DNA from: Rhizorhapis sp. SPR117 | Lineage (GTDB): Bacteria > Pseudomonadota > Alphaproteobacteria > Sphingomonadales > Sphingomonadaceae | Assembly (NCBI RefSeq): GCF_021742065.1 | Contig: NZ_JAKKIE010000045.1 | Coordinates: 1 to 30,610, forward strand | DNA length: 30,610 nt | Reading direction: 5' to 3' | Part shown: one piece after another, positions 16,740 through 24,195 of the stretch | Layout of the letters: the number at the start of each line of letters is the position of its first letter | Numbering within the stretch: position 1 is the first letter of the stretch | Made by a program: the position numbers and the translations under genes | The notes under the pieces: model-generated | Told to the model about the DNA's origin: nothing | Seen by the model: only the letters and a program-made list of their open reading frames with translations | Databases searched by the model: none

Positions 16740-17642
16740 TTGAACGACTTCATTGTCCCCGATACCGAAGTGCGCGGTTTGCTGGCTATCCTGCCGCGCG
16801 GGCTGCGCCCCTATGCCATGTTGGCGCGATTTGACAGGCCGATCGGCTGGTGGCTGCTGTTCTGGCCCGGCGCTTGGGCGGTGGCGCTGGCGGGCGGAGC
16901 GGTGAAGCGATGGGATCTGATCTTGTGGCTACTGGTCGGCAGCATCGCCATGCGCGGGGCGGGGTGCGTCTATAACGACATTGTCGACCGCGATCTGGAT
17001 GCAAAGGTGGAACGGACGCGCAGCCGTCCGCTGGCAAGTGGGGCTGCGTCGTTGAAAGCGGCTTGGGGCTGGCTGGCGTTGCTGTGCCTGATCGGACTGG
17101 CGGTGCTGGTGCAACTGTCGCCTTATGCCGCCGTGGTGGCGTTGGTCAGCCTCGCGCCGGTGGCGGCCTATCCCTTTATGAAGCGGATTACGTGGTGGCC
17201 GCAGGCTTGGCTGGGACTGGTGTTTTCATGGGCAGCTTTGGTGGGGTGGAGCGAGGTCGCAGGCGCGCTGACGCTGCCGGGTCTGACGCTCTATGCCGGG
17301 TGCATCTGCTGGGTCATCGGCTATGACAGCATCTATGCGTTGCAGGACAAGGAAGACGATGCGCTGATCGGCATCAAGTCAAGCGCGCTGCGGATGGGGA
17401 AGCATGTGCGGCTGGGCGTCGCGGTGTTCTACGCGCTGGCGTTGCTGTTATGGGGCGCGGCGGTGTGGCAGGTGCGACCGCAGCTCCTAGCATTGTTGGC
17501 GCTGTTGCCCGTGGCGGTGCAGCTATTGTGGCAGGTCACGACATTGAAGGACGATGGTGCAGATCCATTGGTGAAGTTCCGGTCGAACCGCTTTGCGGGG
17601 CTGCTGATGTTTCTGGGGTGTTTGGTAGTAGGGGTAGCTTAG
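16740..17642 (+). CDS. ubiA: 4-hydroxybenzoate polyprenyltransferase
   Basis: A 300-residue membrane prenyltransferase that attaches the polyprenyl tail to 4-hydroxybenzoate in ubiquinone synthesis. Both Mg-diphosphate motifs are present: YNDIVDRDLDAKVERTRSRP (NDxxDxxxD) and the second, YDSIYALQDKEDD. The N-terminal ARFDRPIGWWLLFWPG is typical, and seven to nine hydrophobic helices follow. The frame stays open far upstream (to 15975) across rsmE, but the true start is probably TTG 16740, with GGAGGG four bases upstream and family-like MNDFIVPDTEVRGLL; ATG 16818 is a shorter alternative. A 9-bp hairpin overlaps the stop codon. Confidence 0.93.
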   Translation: MNDFIVPDTEVRGLLAILPRGLRPYAMLARFDRPIGWWLLFWPGAWAVALAGGAVKRWDLILWLLVGSIAMRGAGCVYNDIVDRDLDAKVERTRSRPLASGAASLKAAWGWLALLCLIGLAVLVQLSPYAAVVALVSLAPVAAYPFMKRITWWPQAWLGLVFSWAALVGWSEVAGALTLPGLTLYAGCICWVIGYDSIYALQDKEDDALIGIKSSALRMGKHVRLGVAVFYALALLLWGAAVWQVRPQLLALLALLPVAVQLLWQVTTLKDDGADPLVKFRSNRFAGLLMFLGCLVVGVA

Positions 17643-17658
17643 GGTCCTGACCCTAAGC
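17637..17658. terminator. Perfect 9-bp hairpin across the ubiA stop codon
   Basis: GCTTAGGGT at 17637-17645, loop CCTG, then ACCCTAAGC at 17650-17658. The stop codon TAG is inside the stem. No T-run follows, so termination is only possible, not shown. Confidence 0.4.
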
Positions 17659-17955
17659 CCTGCCAGTCAAGCCCAGCCGCAAGACACGAGCAGGGCTGTA
17701 TTCGAGAAACTTTAAAGAATGCGGGACGGGGAGCAACCGTCAAATCCCTCCCCGTAATGACCATCCTGTCAGAGCCGCAGCCTCAACCCTCGGTGCTACA
17801 GAAGCGGCGAGGCATTCGGTGGTGCATGAATCAAGCTGCATCTGCTGCAGCAAAGTGGGCCATCTGGTCGTCATATGCTTTCACGAAGGCCACCCAAGCC
17901 TTGCTCATGGCTTATGCGGGCCTCTTCATCGGGCAGGTGCTCGTGGGTCAGCCAT
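17659..17955. other. Intergenic region between ubiA and the cyd operon
   Basis: These 297 bp separate convergent transcription units. No confident gene is seen. Short frames exist on both strands; the most protein-like is a 25-codon minus-strand frame at 17831-17908, which has only a poor ribosome site. Confidence 0.4.
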
Positions 17956-18060
17956 TCAGGTGAGCCAGTGGCGCAGCACCAGTGACAGCAGGCCCAAAGC
18001 GGTGACGCTGGCGGCCCAGATAGCTATGAACCAGCCAAGCCGTCTCAACTGCGCGCGCAT
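17956..18060 (-). CDS. DUF2474/CydX-like small subunit of bd-type oxidase
   Basis: A 34-residue single-span membrane protein (starts MRAQLRRLGWFIAIWAAS, ends LRHWLT). A basic N-terminus, an RLGWF-x-x-IW motif and one hydrophobic helix match the DUF2474 family encoded after cydB in cyanide-insensitive-type operons, analogous to CydX. Its start overlaps the cydB stop by one base (TGATG on the minus strand), so translation is probably coupled. It probably stabilises the oxidase in the inner membrane. It is short enough to be missed by most gene callers. Confidence 0.8.
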   Translation of the reverse strand: MRAQLRRLGWFIAIWAASVTALGLLSLVLRHWLT

Positions 18061-19058
18061 CAGTGATAACCTTCGCTGCCCACCTTGCCACGGAACACCC
18101 AATAGGCCCAGGCGGTGTATGCGAGGATGACCGGCACCAGAACGGCGCTGCCGACCAGCATGAAGAGCTGGCTGCTATAGGGAGCCGCTGCCTCCCATAT
18201 GGTCACGCGGGCGGGGATCACATAGGGCCAGATCGAAATGCCCAGACCGAGCAGGCATAACCCAAAGAGCGCCAGCGCCCAGAAGAAGGGCTGGACCTCT
18301 TTGCGTCTCGACAGGCTGCGATAGAAAAGCGCGGTCACGATGAGTGTTGCCAGCGGCACTTGCGCGGTTGCGAGGATACCGGGCCACGCAAGCCAGCGGC
18401 TCTGATAGCCGGCATCCAGCGTCAGCGTGGCAAGGCTGACGACGCCGATCACGATCAAAAGGGCAATGCCGAGGCGTCCGGCATAGGCCACGGCCTGCCG
18501 TTGCAAGCCGCCTTCCGTCTTCCAGTTGAGCCAGCAGGCGCCAAGCAAAGCATAACCCACCATCAGGCCAAAGCCGGTCAAGACGGAAAAGGGCGATAGC
18601 CATTCCCACCAGCCGCCGGCATAGGCGCGGCCTTCAATGCTGATCCCCTGAAGCAGCGCGCCGAGCGTCACGCCCTGTGCGAAAGTGGCGACGGTTGATC
18701 CGGCAGTGAACGCACGATCCCACCAGGCGCGATGTGCGGGATCTCTCCAGCGGAACTCGAAGGCGACGCCGCGCAGTACCAGACCCAGCAGCATTGCGAT
18801 GAGCGGCGCATAGAGGGCGGGCAGGATGATCGCATAGGCCAGCGGAAAAGCCGCCAGCAGCCCTCCGCCACCCAGAACCAGCCAGGTTTCATTGCCGTCC
18901 CAAACCGGCGCGATGCTGTTCATGGCGGTATCGCGATCCTTGCCCACTTTGAACAACGGAAAGAGGATGCCAATGCCCAGGTCAAATCCATCCATCACGA
19001 CGTAGGCGACGATCGCAAAGCCGATGATAGCGGCCCATATGACAGTAAGGTCTATCAT
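18060..19058 (-). CDS. cydB: Cytochrome bd-type quinol oxidase subunit II
   Basis: A 332-residue integral membrane protein with eight or nine helices. The N-terminus (IWAAIIGFAIVAYVVMDGFD) followed by LGIGILFP is the hallmark of CydB, and WDGNETWLVLGGGGLLAAFP and RGVAFEFRWRD are further family blocks. It pairs with CydA to reduce oxygen with quinol. Its start overlaps the cydA stop by one base (TAATG), and its stop overlaps the start of the small subunit, so the three genes form a tightly coupled operon. Confidence 0.95.
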   Translation of the reverse strand: MIDLTVIWAAIIGFAIVAYVVMDGFDLGIGILFPLFKVGKDRDTAMNSIAPVWDGNETWLVLGGGGLLAAFPLAYAIILPALYAPLIAMLLGLVLRGVAFEFRWRDPAHRAWWDRAFTAGSTVATFAQGVTLGALLQGISIEGRAYAGGWWEWLSPFSVLTGFGLMVGYALLGACWLNWKTEGGLQRQAVAYAGRLGIALLIVIGVVSLATLTLDAGYQSRWLAWPGILATAQVPLATLIVTALFYRSLSRRKEVQPFFWALALFGLCLLGLGISIWPYVIPARVTIWEAAAPYSSQLFMLVGSAVLVPVILAYTAWAYWVFRGKVGSEGYH

Positions 19059-20458
19059 TATGCACCTCCTTCGATTGCAGGAGCGGGAGTGATGCCGGCG
19101 GTCCGGATGGGCGACCCGTCCAGAGCCGATTCATGCGCTTCCGGTGGCTTCTTCATCAGATGCAACAGATACCAGATGCCCATGCCAAAGACGGTAAAAT
19201 AGACGAGGACGAAGGCGAGGAGCGATGCTGCGACCGCTGGCGCGTCGAGCGGCGAGGCGCTGTCTACTGTGCGTAACAGACCATAGACGGTGAAGGGTTG
19301 GCGGCCCACTTCGGTCACCGTCCATCCCGCCAGCACAGCGATAAAGCCCGACGGCCCCAGCAGCAGGGCGGTGCGGTGCAGCCATGGCCAGTCATACAGC
19401 TTGCGCCGCGCCCGGGCAAACAGGCTCCACAGGCCAAGACCCATCATGGCAAAGCCAAGACCCACCATGATGCGAAAGGCCCAGAACACGATACCCACCG
19501 GGGGTTCGTCGGCATCAGGCACACTGTCCAGCCCCTTGAGCGGAGCGTTCAGGTCATGCTTGAGGATCAGCGAGGATGCCTTGGGAATGGCTATCGCAGC
19601 GTCGATCCGCTTGTTCGCGCTATCGGGGATGCCGAACAGGATCAGTGGCGCGCCGCGGGGGTGGCTATCATAATGACCCTCCATCGCCATCACCTTGACC
19701 GGTTGATATTCCAGTGTGTTGAGGCCATGCATGTCGCCGGCAAAGATCTGTAACGGCGCGACGATTGCGGCCATCCACATCGCCATGGAGAACATGGTTC
19801 GGGCGCCGGGATTGTTGCGGTCCTTGAGCAGGTGCCAGGCGCCCACGCCACCTACGGCGAAGGCCGTGGTCAGATAGGCGGCAAGGACCGTGTGGACGAG
19901 CCGATAGGGAAAGCTGGGGTTGAAGATGATGGCGAGCCAGCTCGGCCCCGGCAGGAACTGTCCGTTCGCGCCCATTTCATAGCCGGTGGGCGTCTGCATC
20001 CAGCTGTTGACCGAAAGGATCCAGAAGGCGGAAATGAAAGTGCCGATCGCCACGGCGCAAGTGGCCGTGAAATGCAGCTTGCGCCCAACCTTGTTGATGC
20101 CGAACAGCATCACGCCCAGAAAACCGGCCTCCAGAAAAAAGGCAGTCAGCACCTCATAGGCCATCAATGGTCCGATGACAGGCCCGGCCTTGTCGGAAAA
20201 AACCGACCAGTTGGTGCCGAACTGGTAGGACATGACGATACCGGAAACGACGCCCATGGCAAAAACGATGGCAAAAATCTTCAGCCAGTAGCGATAGAGA
20301 TTGGCATAGACGCCCTTGCCGGTGGTGAGCCACAATCCTTCCAGGACCATGAGATAACTGGCCAGCCCGATGGAAAAGGCGGGGAAGAGGAAATGAAAAC
20401 TGACAGTGAAGGCAAATTGCGCGCGGGCCAGAAGCAGGGCGTCAACAGCATCGAACAT
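19058..20458 (-). CDS. cydA: Cytochrome bd-type quinol oxidase subunit I, CIO-like
   Basis: A 466-residue subunit that carries the haems and the quinol site. Near the N-terminus is ARAQFAFTVSFHFLFPAFSI with haem-ligand H22 (E. coli H19). Other blocks are SVNSWMQTPTGYEM, KVMAMEGHYDS (the quinol-site Lys/Glu region) and GRQPFTVYGLLRT. It is shorter than E. coli CydA because the Q-loop insertion is short, which places it with the cyanide-insensitive (CioA-like) group, consistent with the DUF2474 partner. AAAGGA lies eight bases before the ATG. The upstream gap is shared with the riboswitch-controlled gene on the other strand and contains tandem CAAATTG units (20513-20526). Confidence 0.95.
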   Translation of the reverse strand: MFDAVDALLLARAQFAFTVSFHFLFPAFSIGLASYLMVLEGLWLTTGKGVYANLYRYWLKIFAIVFAMGVVSGIVMSYQFGTNWSVFSDKAGPVIGPLMAYEVLTAFFLEAGFLGVMLFGINKVGRKLHFTATCAVAIGTFISAFWILSVNSWMQTPTGYEMGANGQFLPGPSWLAIIFNPSFPYRLVHTVLAAYLTTAFAVGGVGAWHLLKDRNNPGARTMFSMAMWMAAIVAPLQIFAGDMHGLNTLEYQPVKVMAMEGHYDSHPRGAPLILFGIPDSANKRIDAAIAIPKASSLILKHDLNAPLKGLDSVPDADEPPVGIVFWAFRIMVGLGFAMMGLGLWSLFARARRKLYDWPWLHRTALLLGPSGFIAVLAGWTVTEVGRQPFTVYGLLRTVDSASPLDAPAVAASLLAFVLVYFTVFGMGIWYLLHLMKKPPEAHESALDGSPIRTAGITPAPAIEGGA

Positions 20459-20556
20459 GGCAATGTCCTTTCACTGGCTCTGTAACAGGCAAACAAGTTG
20501 ATACCAAAGGGCAAATTGCAAATTGCAAAATGCTGCCTGTCGTGTAGAGGGCAGTC

Positions 20557-20666
20557 GTTATCTGGGGAGTAGCCAGCCGCCGACAGGCGGGCCGCATGTC
20601 AACATACTTGGCCGAGAGGTCATGGCATGCAGGGGACGGGCCAACCGTTCAGGCGAGACCGATGAC
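20557..20666 (+). promoter_or_regulatory. yybP-ykoY family (manganese) riboswitch
   Basis: The conserved core GGGGAGTAGCC is at 20564-20574, followed by a GCCGCC/GGCGGG hairpin, then TGTCAACATACTTGGCC, and a 3' GAGACC box just before the closing strand. GTTATC at 20557-20562 pairs with GATGAC at 20661-20666 to close P1. The family senses Mn2+. It lies 75 bp ahead of a GDT1/UPF0016 transporter, one of its classical targets. The bases between aptamer and gene are G/T-rich and could act on translation or termination; the mechanism is not evident. Confidence 0.88.
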
Positions 20667-20741
20667 ATTGCGTCACCGTCTGGTCGGGTGGGTTGGCGCG
20701 GTGTCGTTGTTGTCTTGATCGCCCGGCCCGGAGACTGACGA

Positions 20742-21308
20742 ATGGATGCTTTCCTTACCTCCACCGCCGTGGTTGCACTTGCCGAGATCGGCGACAAGAC
20801 CATGTTGCTGGCGATTGTACTTGCCACGCGCTTCCGTCGGCCCTTGCCGATCATATTCGGCATCCTCTTCGCCACCCTGGCCAACCATGCCTTTGCGGCC
20901 TTTGTCGGCAGTGCAGCCGCGGGCATTCTGCAAGGCGACTGGTTTCGCTATATCGTGGCTGCCAGCTTCATACTGATGGCAGGGTGGACGCTTGTGCCGG
21001 ACAAGCTCGATGATGAAGAGCAAAAGCCAGCCCGCTTTGGTGCGTTCCTGACGACGCTCATCGCTTTCTTCCTTGTGGAGATGGGGGACAAGACCCAGCT
21101 CGCCACGATCGCGCTGGGTGCCCGATTTGAAAATGTCGCATTGGTCGCATCCGGAACGACCCTTGGCATGATGATCGCTAATGTGCCGGTCGTATTTTTC
21201 GGCAACGAGCTGGTTAAACGTGTCCCGCTCAAGATCGTCAGGATGATTGCGGCTTCGCTCTTTCTCCTGATTGGAGCTTGGCTGTTGATCGAAACGTGGG
21301 TGCATTAA
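20742..21308 (+). CDS. GDT1/TMEM165 (UPF0016) family metal cation transporter
   Basis: A 188-residue membrane protein with six helices and an internal duplication. Each half has the E-x-G-D-[KR]-[TS] motif: AEIGDKTMLLAIVLATRF near residue 14 and VEMGDKTQLATIALGARF near residue 111. Family members move Mn2+ or Ca2+, and bacterial ones (such as MneA) export manganese. Control by the yybP-ykoY riboswitch just upstream strongly supports manganese export. A GGAG ribosome site lies about nine bases before the ATG at 20742. It converges with the genes at 21310-22855. Confidence 0.92.
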   Translation: MDAFLTSTAVVALAEIGDKTMLLAIVLATRFRRPLPIIFGILFATLANHAFAAFVGSAAAGILQGDWFRYIVAASFILMAGWTLVPDKLDDEEQKPARFGAFLTTLIAFFLVEMGDKTQLATIALGARFENVALVASGTTLGMMIANVPVVFFGNELVKRVPLKIVRMIAASLFLLIGAWLLIETWVH

Positions 21309-21309
21309 G

Positions 21310-21402
21310 TCAGTTGCGCTTACTCAGAGTTGTCTGGATTTCCTCACGCCATTCATTGCTCTCGATATGGCGCAGCAACGAGACGTCGACTGGTTTACGC
21401 AT
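21310..21402 (-). CDS. Possible 30-aa small protein after the MFS gene
   Basis: The ATG at 21402 has AAGG seven bases upstream and gives a charged, protein-like sequence (MRKPVDVSLLRHIESNEWRE at the start). The frame also reads sensibly upstream (NELDLCNAQGSA) to a stop overlapping the end of the MFS gene, so it may instead be the tail of a decayed longer gene. It is not recognised as a known family. It lies 31 bp after the MFS stop on the same strand. Confidence 0.3.
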   Translation of the reverse strand: MRKPVDVSLLRHIESNEWREEIQTTLSKRN

Positions 21403-21433
21403 GGCGCTGCCTTGCGCGTTACAGAGGTCCAGT

Positions 21434-22855
21434 TCATTGCCAGCTCAATGGCTTGGCGACCGCTTCAAGCGACCTGCGTTCTGCCGCAACTCCGAAGAGC
21501 TTTGTGACCAATGCAGCGAAGATCATGAGGGCTGCCCCGAGCAAATATCCGAGCAATACCTGATCCCGTGATCCGCTATCGATCAGCAGACCGAATACCC
21601 ATGGCGCAACGGCGCCAAGCAGCGTCCCGAGCGCATAGAAAATGGCTATGGCCAAGGCACGCATTTCCAGTGGAAAGTTCTCCGCCGCCGTCAGATAGGC
21701 GGCGCTGGCCGCAGCCGAAGCGAAAAAGAAAGTCACGCTCCAGCAAAGCGTTTGCGTGGTCGCCGTCAGGATTTCAGCGTTGAACGCAAAGCCTGTCGCA
21801 GCCAGCAGCAGGCCCGACAGGGTGTAAGTGATCATGATCATGGGCCGACGCCCCCAACTATCGAACAACCTGCCGAGCAGCAACGGCCCAAGCACGTTCC
21901 CCACCGCGAAGGGAAGGATATAATATCCCACCCTGGCACTCGACACATTGTAGAAATCAGTGAGCATCATCGCATAGGTGAAGAAAATCGCGTTGTAGAA
22001 GAACGCCTGTGCGGCCATCAGGGTCAGGCAATAAAAGGTACGCTTGGGATAGACACGGAACAGGGTTGAGAAGACATCGGCTATTGGCGTCGCCCGCCGG
22101 GGACGGACATGCACTTCGCTTGGTTCGATGGGGTCGAGGCGATGTCCTTCGGCTTCGATCCGCTGCTCGATCCCCTCTATGATCCGCTCTGCCTCATCTG
22201 CCCTGCCGTGCGCCGCCAGCCAGCGCGGGCTTTCGGGAAGAAAATGGCGCAATTGCAGGATGACCAGCCCGATCGCCGCTCCGCCGAAAAATGCGATGCG
22301 CCAGCCATATTCGGGATCAACGATGCGCGGGTCGAGCAGAATGATCGAAATACCACTGGCCAATGCCGCGCCGATCCAGAAACTGCCGTTGATCACGAGA
22401 TCGGTCCAGCCACGGCGGCGGGCGGGCACCAGCTCCTGGATTGCCGAATTGATCGCGGAATATTCTCCGCCGATACCTGCACCCGTCAGAAAACGCATCA
22501 CGGCATAGCTCGGGAGATCCCAGCTGAATGCTGTCCCGGCCGTTGCCAAGAGATACAGCCCCAGCGTAATAGAAAAGAGACGTTTGCGACCCCAACGGTC
22601 GGTTAGCCAGCCGAAAAACAATGCGCCGGTGACAGCGCCGATCAAATATGCGGAGTTGGCGAAACCGACATCTGCGGCGCTGAACCGAAGCACGGGACTT
22701 TCTCGCAAGGCACCCGCCACTGAGCCGGCCATTGTGACTTCCAGACCATCGAGAATCCAGGTGATCCCGAGTGCAACGACAACCAGCCAATGGAAACGGC
22801 TCCACGGAAGCCGGTCCAGGCGGTGCGGGATCGCGCTGTGCAGTTTCCCAGCGAT
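21434..22855 (-). CDS. MFS transporter, sugar-porter-like, with non-standard start
   Basis: A major facilitator transporter of the sugar/aromatic-acid porter type: GWLTDRWGRKRLFSITLGLY is the loop 2-3 signature, RFLTGAGIGGEYSAINS follows, and FLPESPRWLAAHGR precedes the central loop; a second GRLFDSWGRRPMIMITY signature marks the C-terminal half. The first ATG (22732) gives 432 residues and lacks the first membrane helix. The same frame reads 41 codons further upstream as RLDRLPWSRFHWLVVVALGI and WILDGLEVT, a normal helix 1, back to AAAGGAG followed six bases later by ATC at 22855. No ATG, GTG or TTG exists in that stretch. Either ATC is used, or the start has mutated, or the base is an error. 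The substrate is unknown. Confidence 0.85.
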   Translation of the reverse strand: MAGKLHSAIPHRLDRLPWSRFHWLVVVALGITWILDGLEVTMAGSVAGALRESPVLRFSAADVGFANSAYLIGAVTGALFFGWLTDRWGRKRLFSITLGLYLLATAGTAFSWDLPSYAVMRFLTGAGIGGEYSAINSAIQELVPARRRGWTDLVINGSFWIGAALASGISIILLDPRIVDPEYGWRIAFFGGAAIGLVILQLRHFLPESPRWLAAHGRADEAERIIEGIEQRIEAEGHRLDPIEPSEVHVRPRRATPIADVFSTLFRVYPKRTFYCLTLMAAQAFFYNAIFFTYAMMLTDFYNVSSARVGYYILPFAVGNVLGPLLLGRLFDSWGRRPMIMITYTLSGLLLAATGFAFNAEILTATTQTLCWSVTFFFASAAASAAYLTAAENFPLEMRALAIAIFYALGTLLGAVAPWVFGLLIDSGSRDQVLLGYLLGAALMIFAALVTKLFGVAAERRSLEAVAKPLSWQ

Positions 22856-22911
22856 TGAAAGCTCCTTTCACATGCGATGCAGCGAAATACCCGCGAGATT
22901 AGTGGCTACCT

Positions 22912-23526
22912 TCAAGCTGTTTTGTCTGGCGGGACCATGATCAGAGTGCCTCCTTCGACGCGCCAGGACGCGAGTTGCGACAGAAAGTTCATGCCCAGGA
23001 TATCGATAGAGCCCAGAGCTGGAGAAATTGCGACCTTGAGGCCATTCGCTTCAATGCCTCCAAGAGTGAGACGTTCTATGGTGCCGGTTTCTGCCGGAAC
23101 AATACCGTTGGCGGTTCGCATCACGATCGGGACAAGACTGCTGTCGGGCTTCACGGAGGCGAGCCGTGCTGTCTGCTCAGATAAAGCGGTGACCGTTGCG
23201 CCGCTGTCTACCAGCATCCGCCGTTCAGTGCCGTTGATCTTCACCTGTGCCCAGAAATGGCCGTCCGGCGACATGCGGATACGAACCTCGTTTCCGGTCA
23301 CCTCCTGCCCATCAAGGTCAAACTGTGCCATGAACCGCGCCAGGCCTGGGTCGAATGGGGCCTGCTGAAACAGGAGGAACAGGCAGAAGGCAAGCAGCGC
23401 AAAGGAAAACAGCGATCGCAGCACGCGACCGACATAGGGGATATTGAAGAGGACGATCAGCAGTAAGGCCGCGCCCACGGCATAGAGCGCAAGTTGCTGC
23501 CATTCGGGATTGGTGGTGATCGACAT
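22912..23526 (-). CDS. Membrane-anchored retropepsin-like aspartic protease
   Basis: A 204-residue protein with two hydrophobic segments at about residues 12-30 and 38-54, then a periplasmic single-lobe aspartic protease domain of the retropepsin-like (clan AA, TIGR02281-type) family. The active-site motif is MLVDSGATVTALS with the catalytic aspartate at position 107; the rest shows TIERLTLGGIEANGLKV and SIDILGMNFLSQLASW, the family's second conserved block. Such enzymes act as homodimers. ATG 23526 (MSITTNPEWQQ) is chosen because it directly precedes the first helix; the frame is open 26 codons further upstream. There is no clear ribosome site. The substrate is unknown. Confidence 0.8.
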   Translation of the reverse strand: MSITTNPEWQQLALYAVGAALLLIVLFNIPYVGRVLRSLFSFALLAFCLFLLFQQAPFDPGLARFMAQFDLDGQEVTGNEVRIRMSPDGHFWAQVKINGTERRMLVDSGATVTALSEQTARLASVKPDSSLVPIVMRTANGIVPAETGTIERLTLGGIEANGLKVAISPALGSIDILGMNFLSQLASWRVEGGTLIMVPPDKTA

Positions 23527-23630
23527 GATGGAAGTACAACCGCATAGAGCGACATTTGATCCAGCCGTCCGCCCGGTTCTTTGCGTGGTCCTGGCCTCAA
23601 GCACCGAGGGGCAGGTCCGGGAAGGGTTCG

Positions 23631-24101
23631 CTAGATGGGGAGGGCGGTTTCGTATTTCGTGACCGACAATGCGAAATGTGAGGCCGCGCCCGCGACCGAT
23701 GGATGCTTGAGCAAGGTCCGCATCAGGAAATGCTCATAATCCGACACATCCGATGCCACGACGCGGATCTGATAATCCCATTCACCCGACATGCAGTAGC
23801 ATTCCTGAATTTGCGGGTGAGAGCGCACAAATTCCTCAAATGCCTCGATGCTTTCGCTCGCGTGGCTGCGCATCCGTATGCTGCAGAGCACATTGACGCC
23901 GTAGCCGAGGCTTTCGGGGTTCGCGAGCCGGATGGGCTGCATCAGGACGCCCGCCGCTTCGAGCGCCTTGATCCTCCGCCAGCAGGATGGCCCGGTGCTG
24001 CCCACCTGTTCCGCAAGTTGGGCATTGGAAAGCGATGCATCGCGCTGAAGCGCCGCGACGATTCGGCGGTCGATATCATCCAGAACGACGGTTTTAGTCA
24101 T
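23631..24101 (-). CDS. Lrp/AsnC family transcriptional regulator
   Basis: A 156-residue feast/famine regulator. The N-terminal helix-turn-helix spans about residues 7-50 (LDDIDRRIVAALQRDASLSN, then AQLAEQVGSTGPSCWRRI), and the C-terminal RAM domain that binds amino acids begins near residue 70 (IQECYCMSGEWDYQIRVVA). It is divergent from phhA across 94 bp, so it probably controls the phenylalanine/tyrosine catabolic genes and itself, with an aromatic amino acid as likely effector; that is inference from position. No ribosome site precedes the ATG. A TATATA box at 24108-24113 and TTGTGT at 24131-24136 (17-bp spacer) would start transcription at or next to the ATG, suggesting a leaderless mRNA. 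Confidence 0.93.
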   Translation of the reverse strand: MTKTVVLDDIDRRIVAALQRDASLSNAQLAEQVGSTGPSCWRRIKALEAAGVLMQPIRLANPESLGYGVNVLCSIRMRSHASESIEAFEEFVRSHPQIQECYCMSGEWDYQIRVVASDVSDYEHFLMRTLLKHPSVAGAASHFALSVTKYETALPI

Positions 24102-24195
24102 AAAAATTATATATACTGAAATAACTCGTCACACAACCGCGCATTAGACAGGATTTTGAACAGTATGTTCGGCGTTTCTGTGAGAAAATCCGATC
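24102..24195. promoter_or_regulatory. Divergent control region between the Lrp gene and phhA
   Basis: On the minus strand, TTGTGT (24131-24136) and TATATA (24108-24113) form a candidate promoter for the Lrp-type gene. A short palindrome GAACA-GTA-TGTTC at 24158-24170 lies 26 bp before phhA. The region is AT-rich for this genome. It is a plausible Lrp-family binding region. Confidence 0.4.

Noticed and set aside
17831..17908. 25-codon minus-strand frame that reads like protein
   Set aside because: It is very short, has a stop directly upstream, and its only purine-rich stretch is too far from the ATG. It may be a relic, but this cannot be supported.
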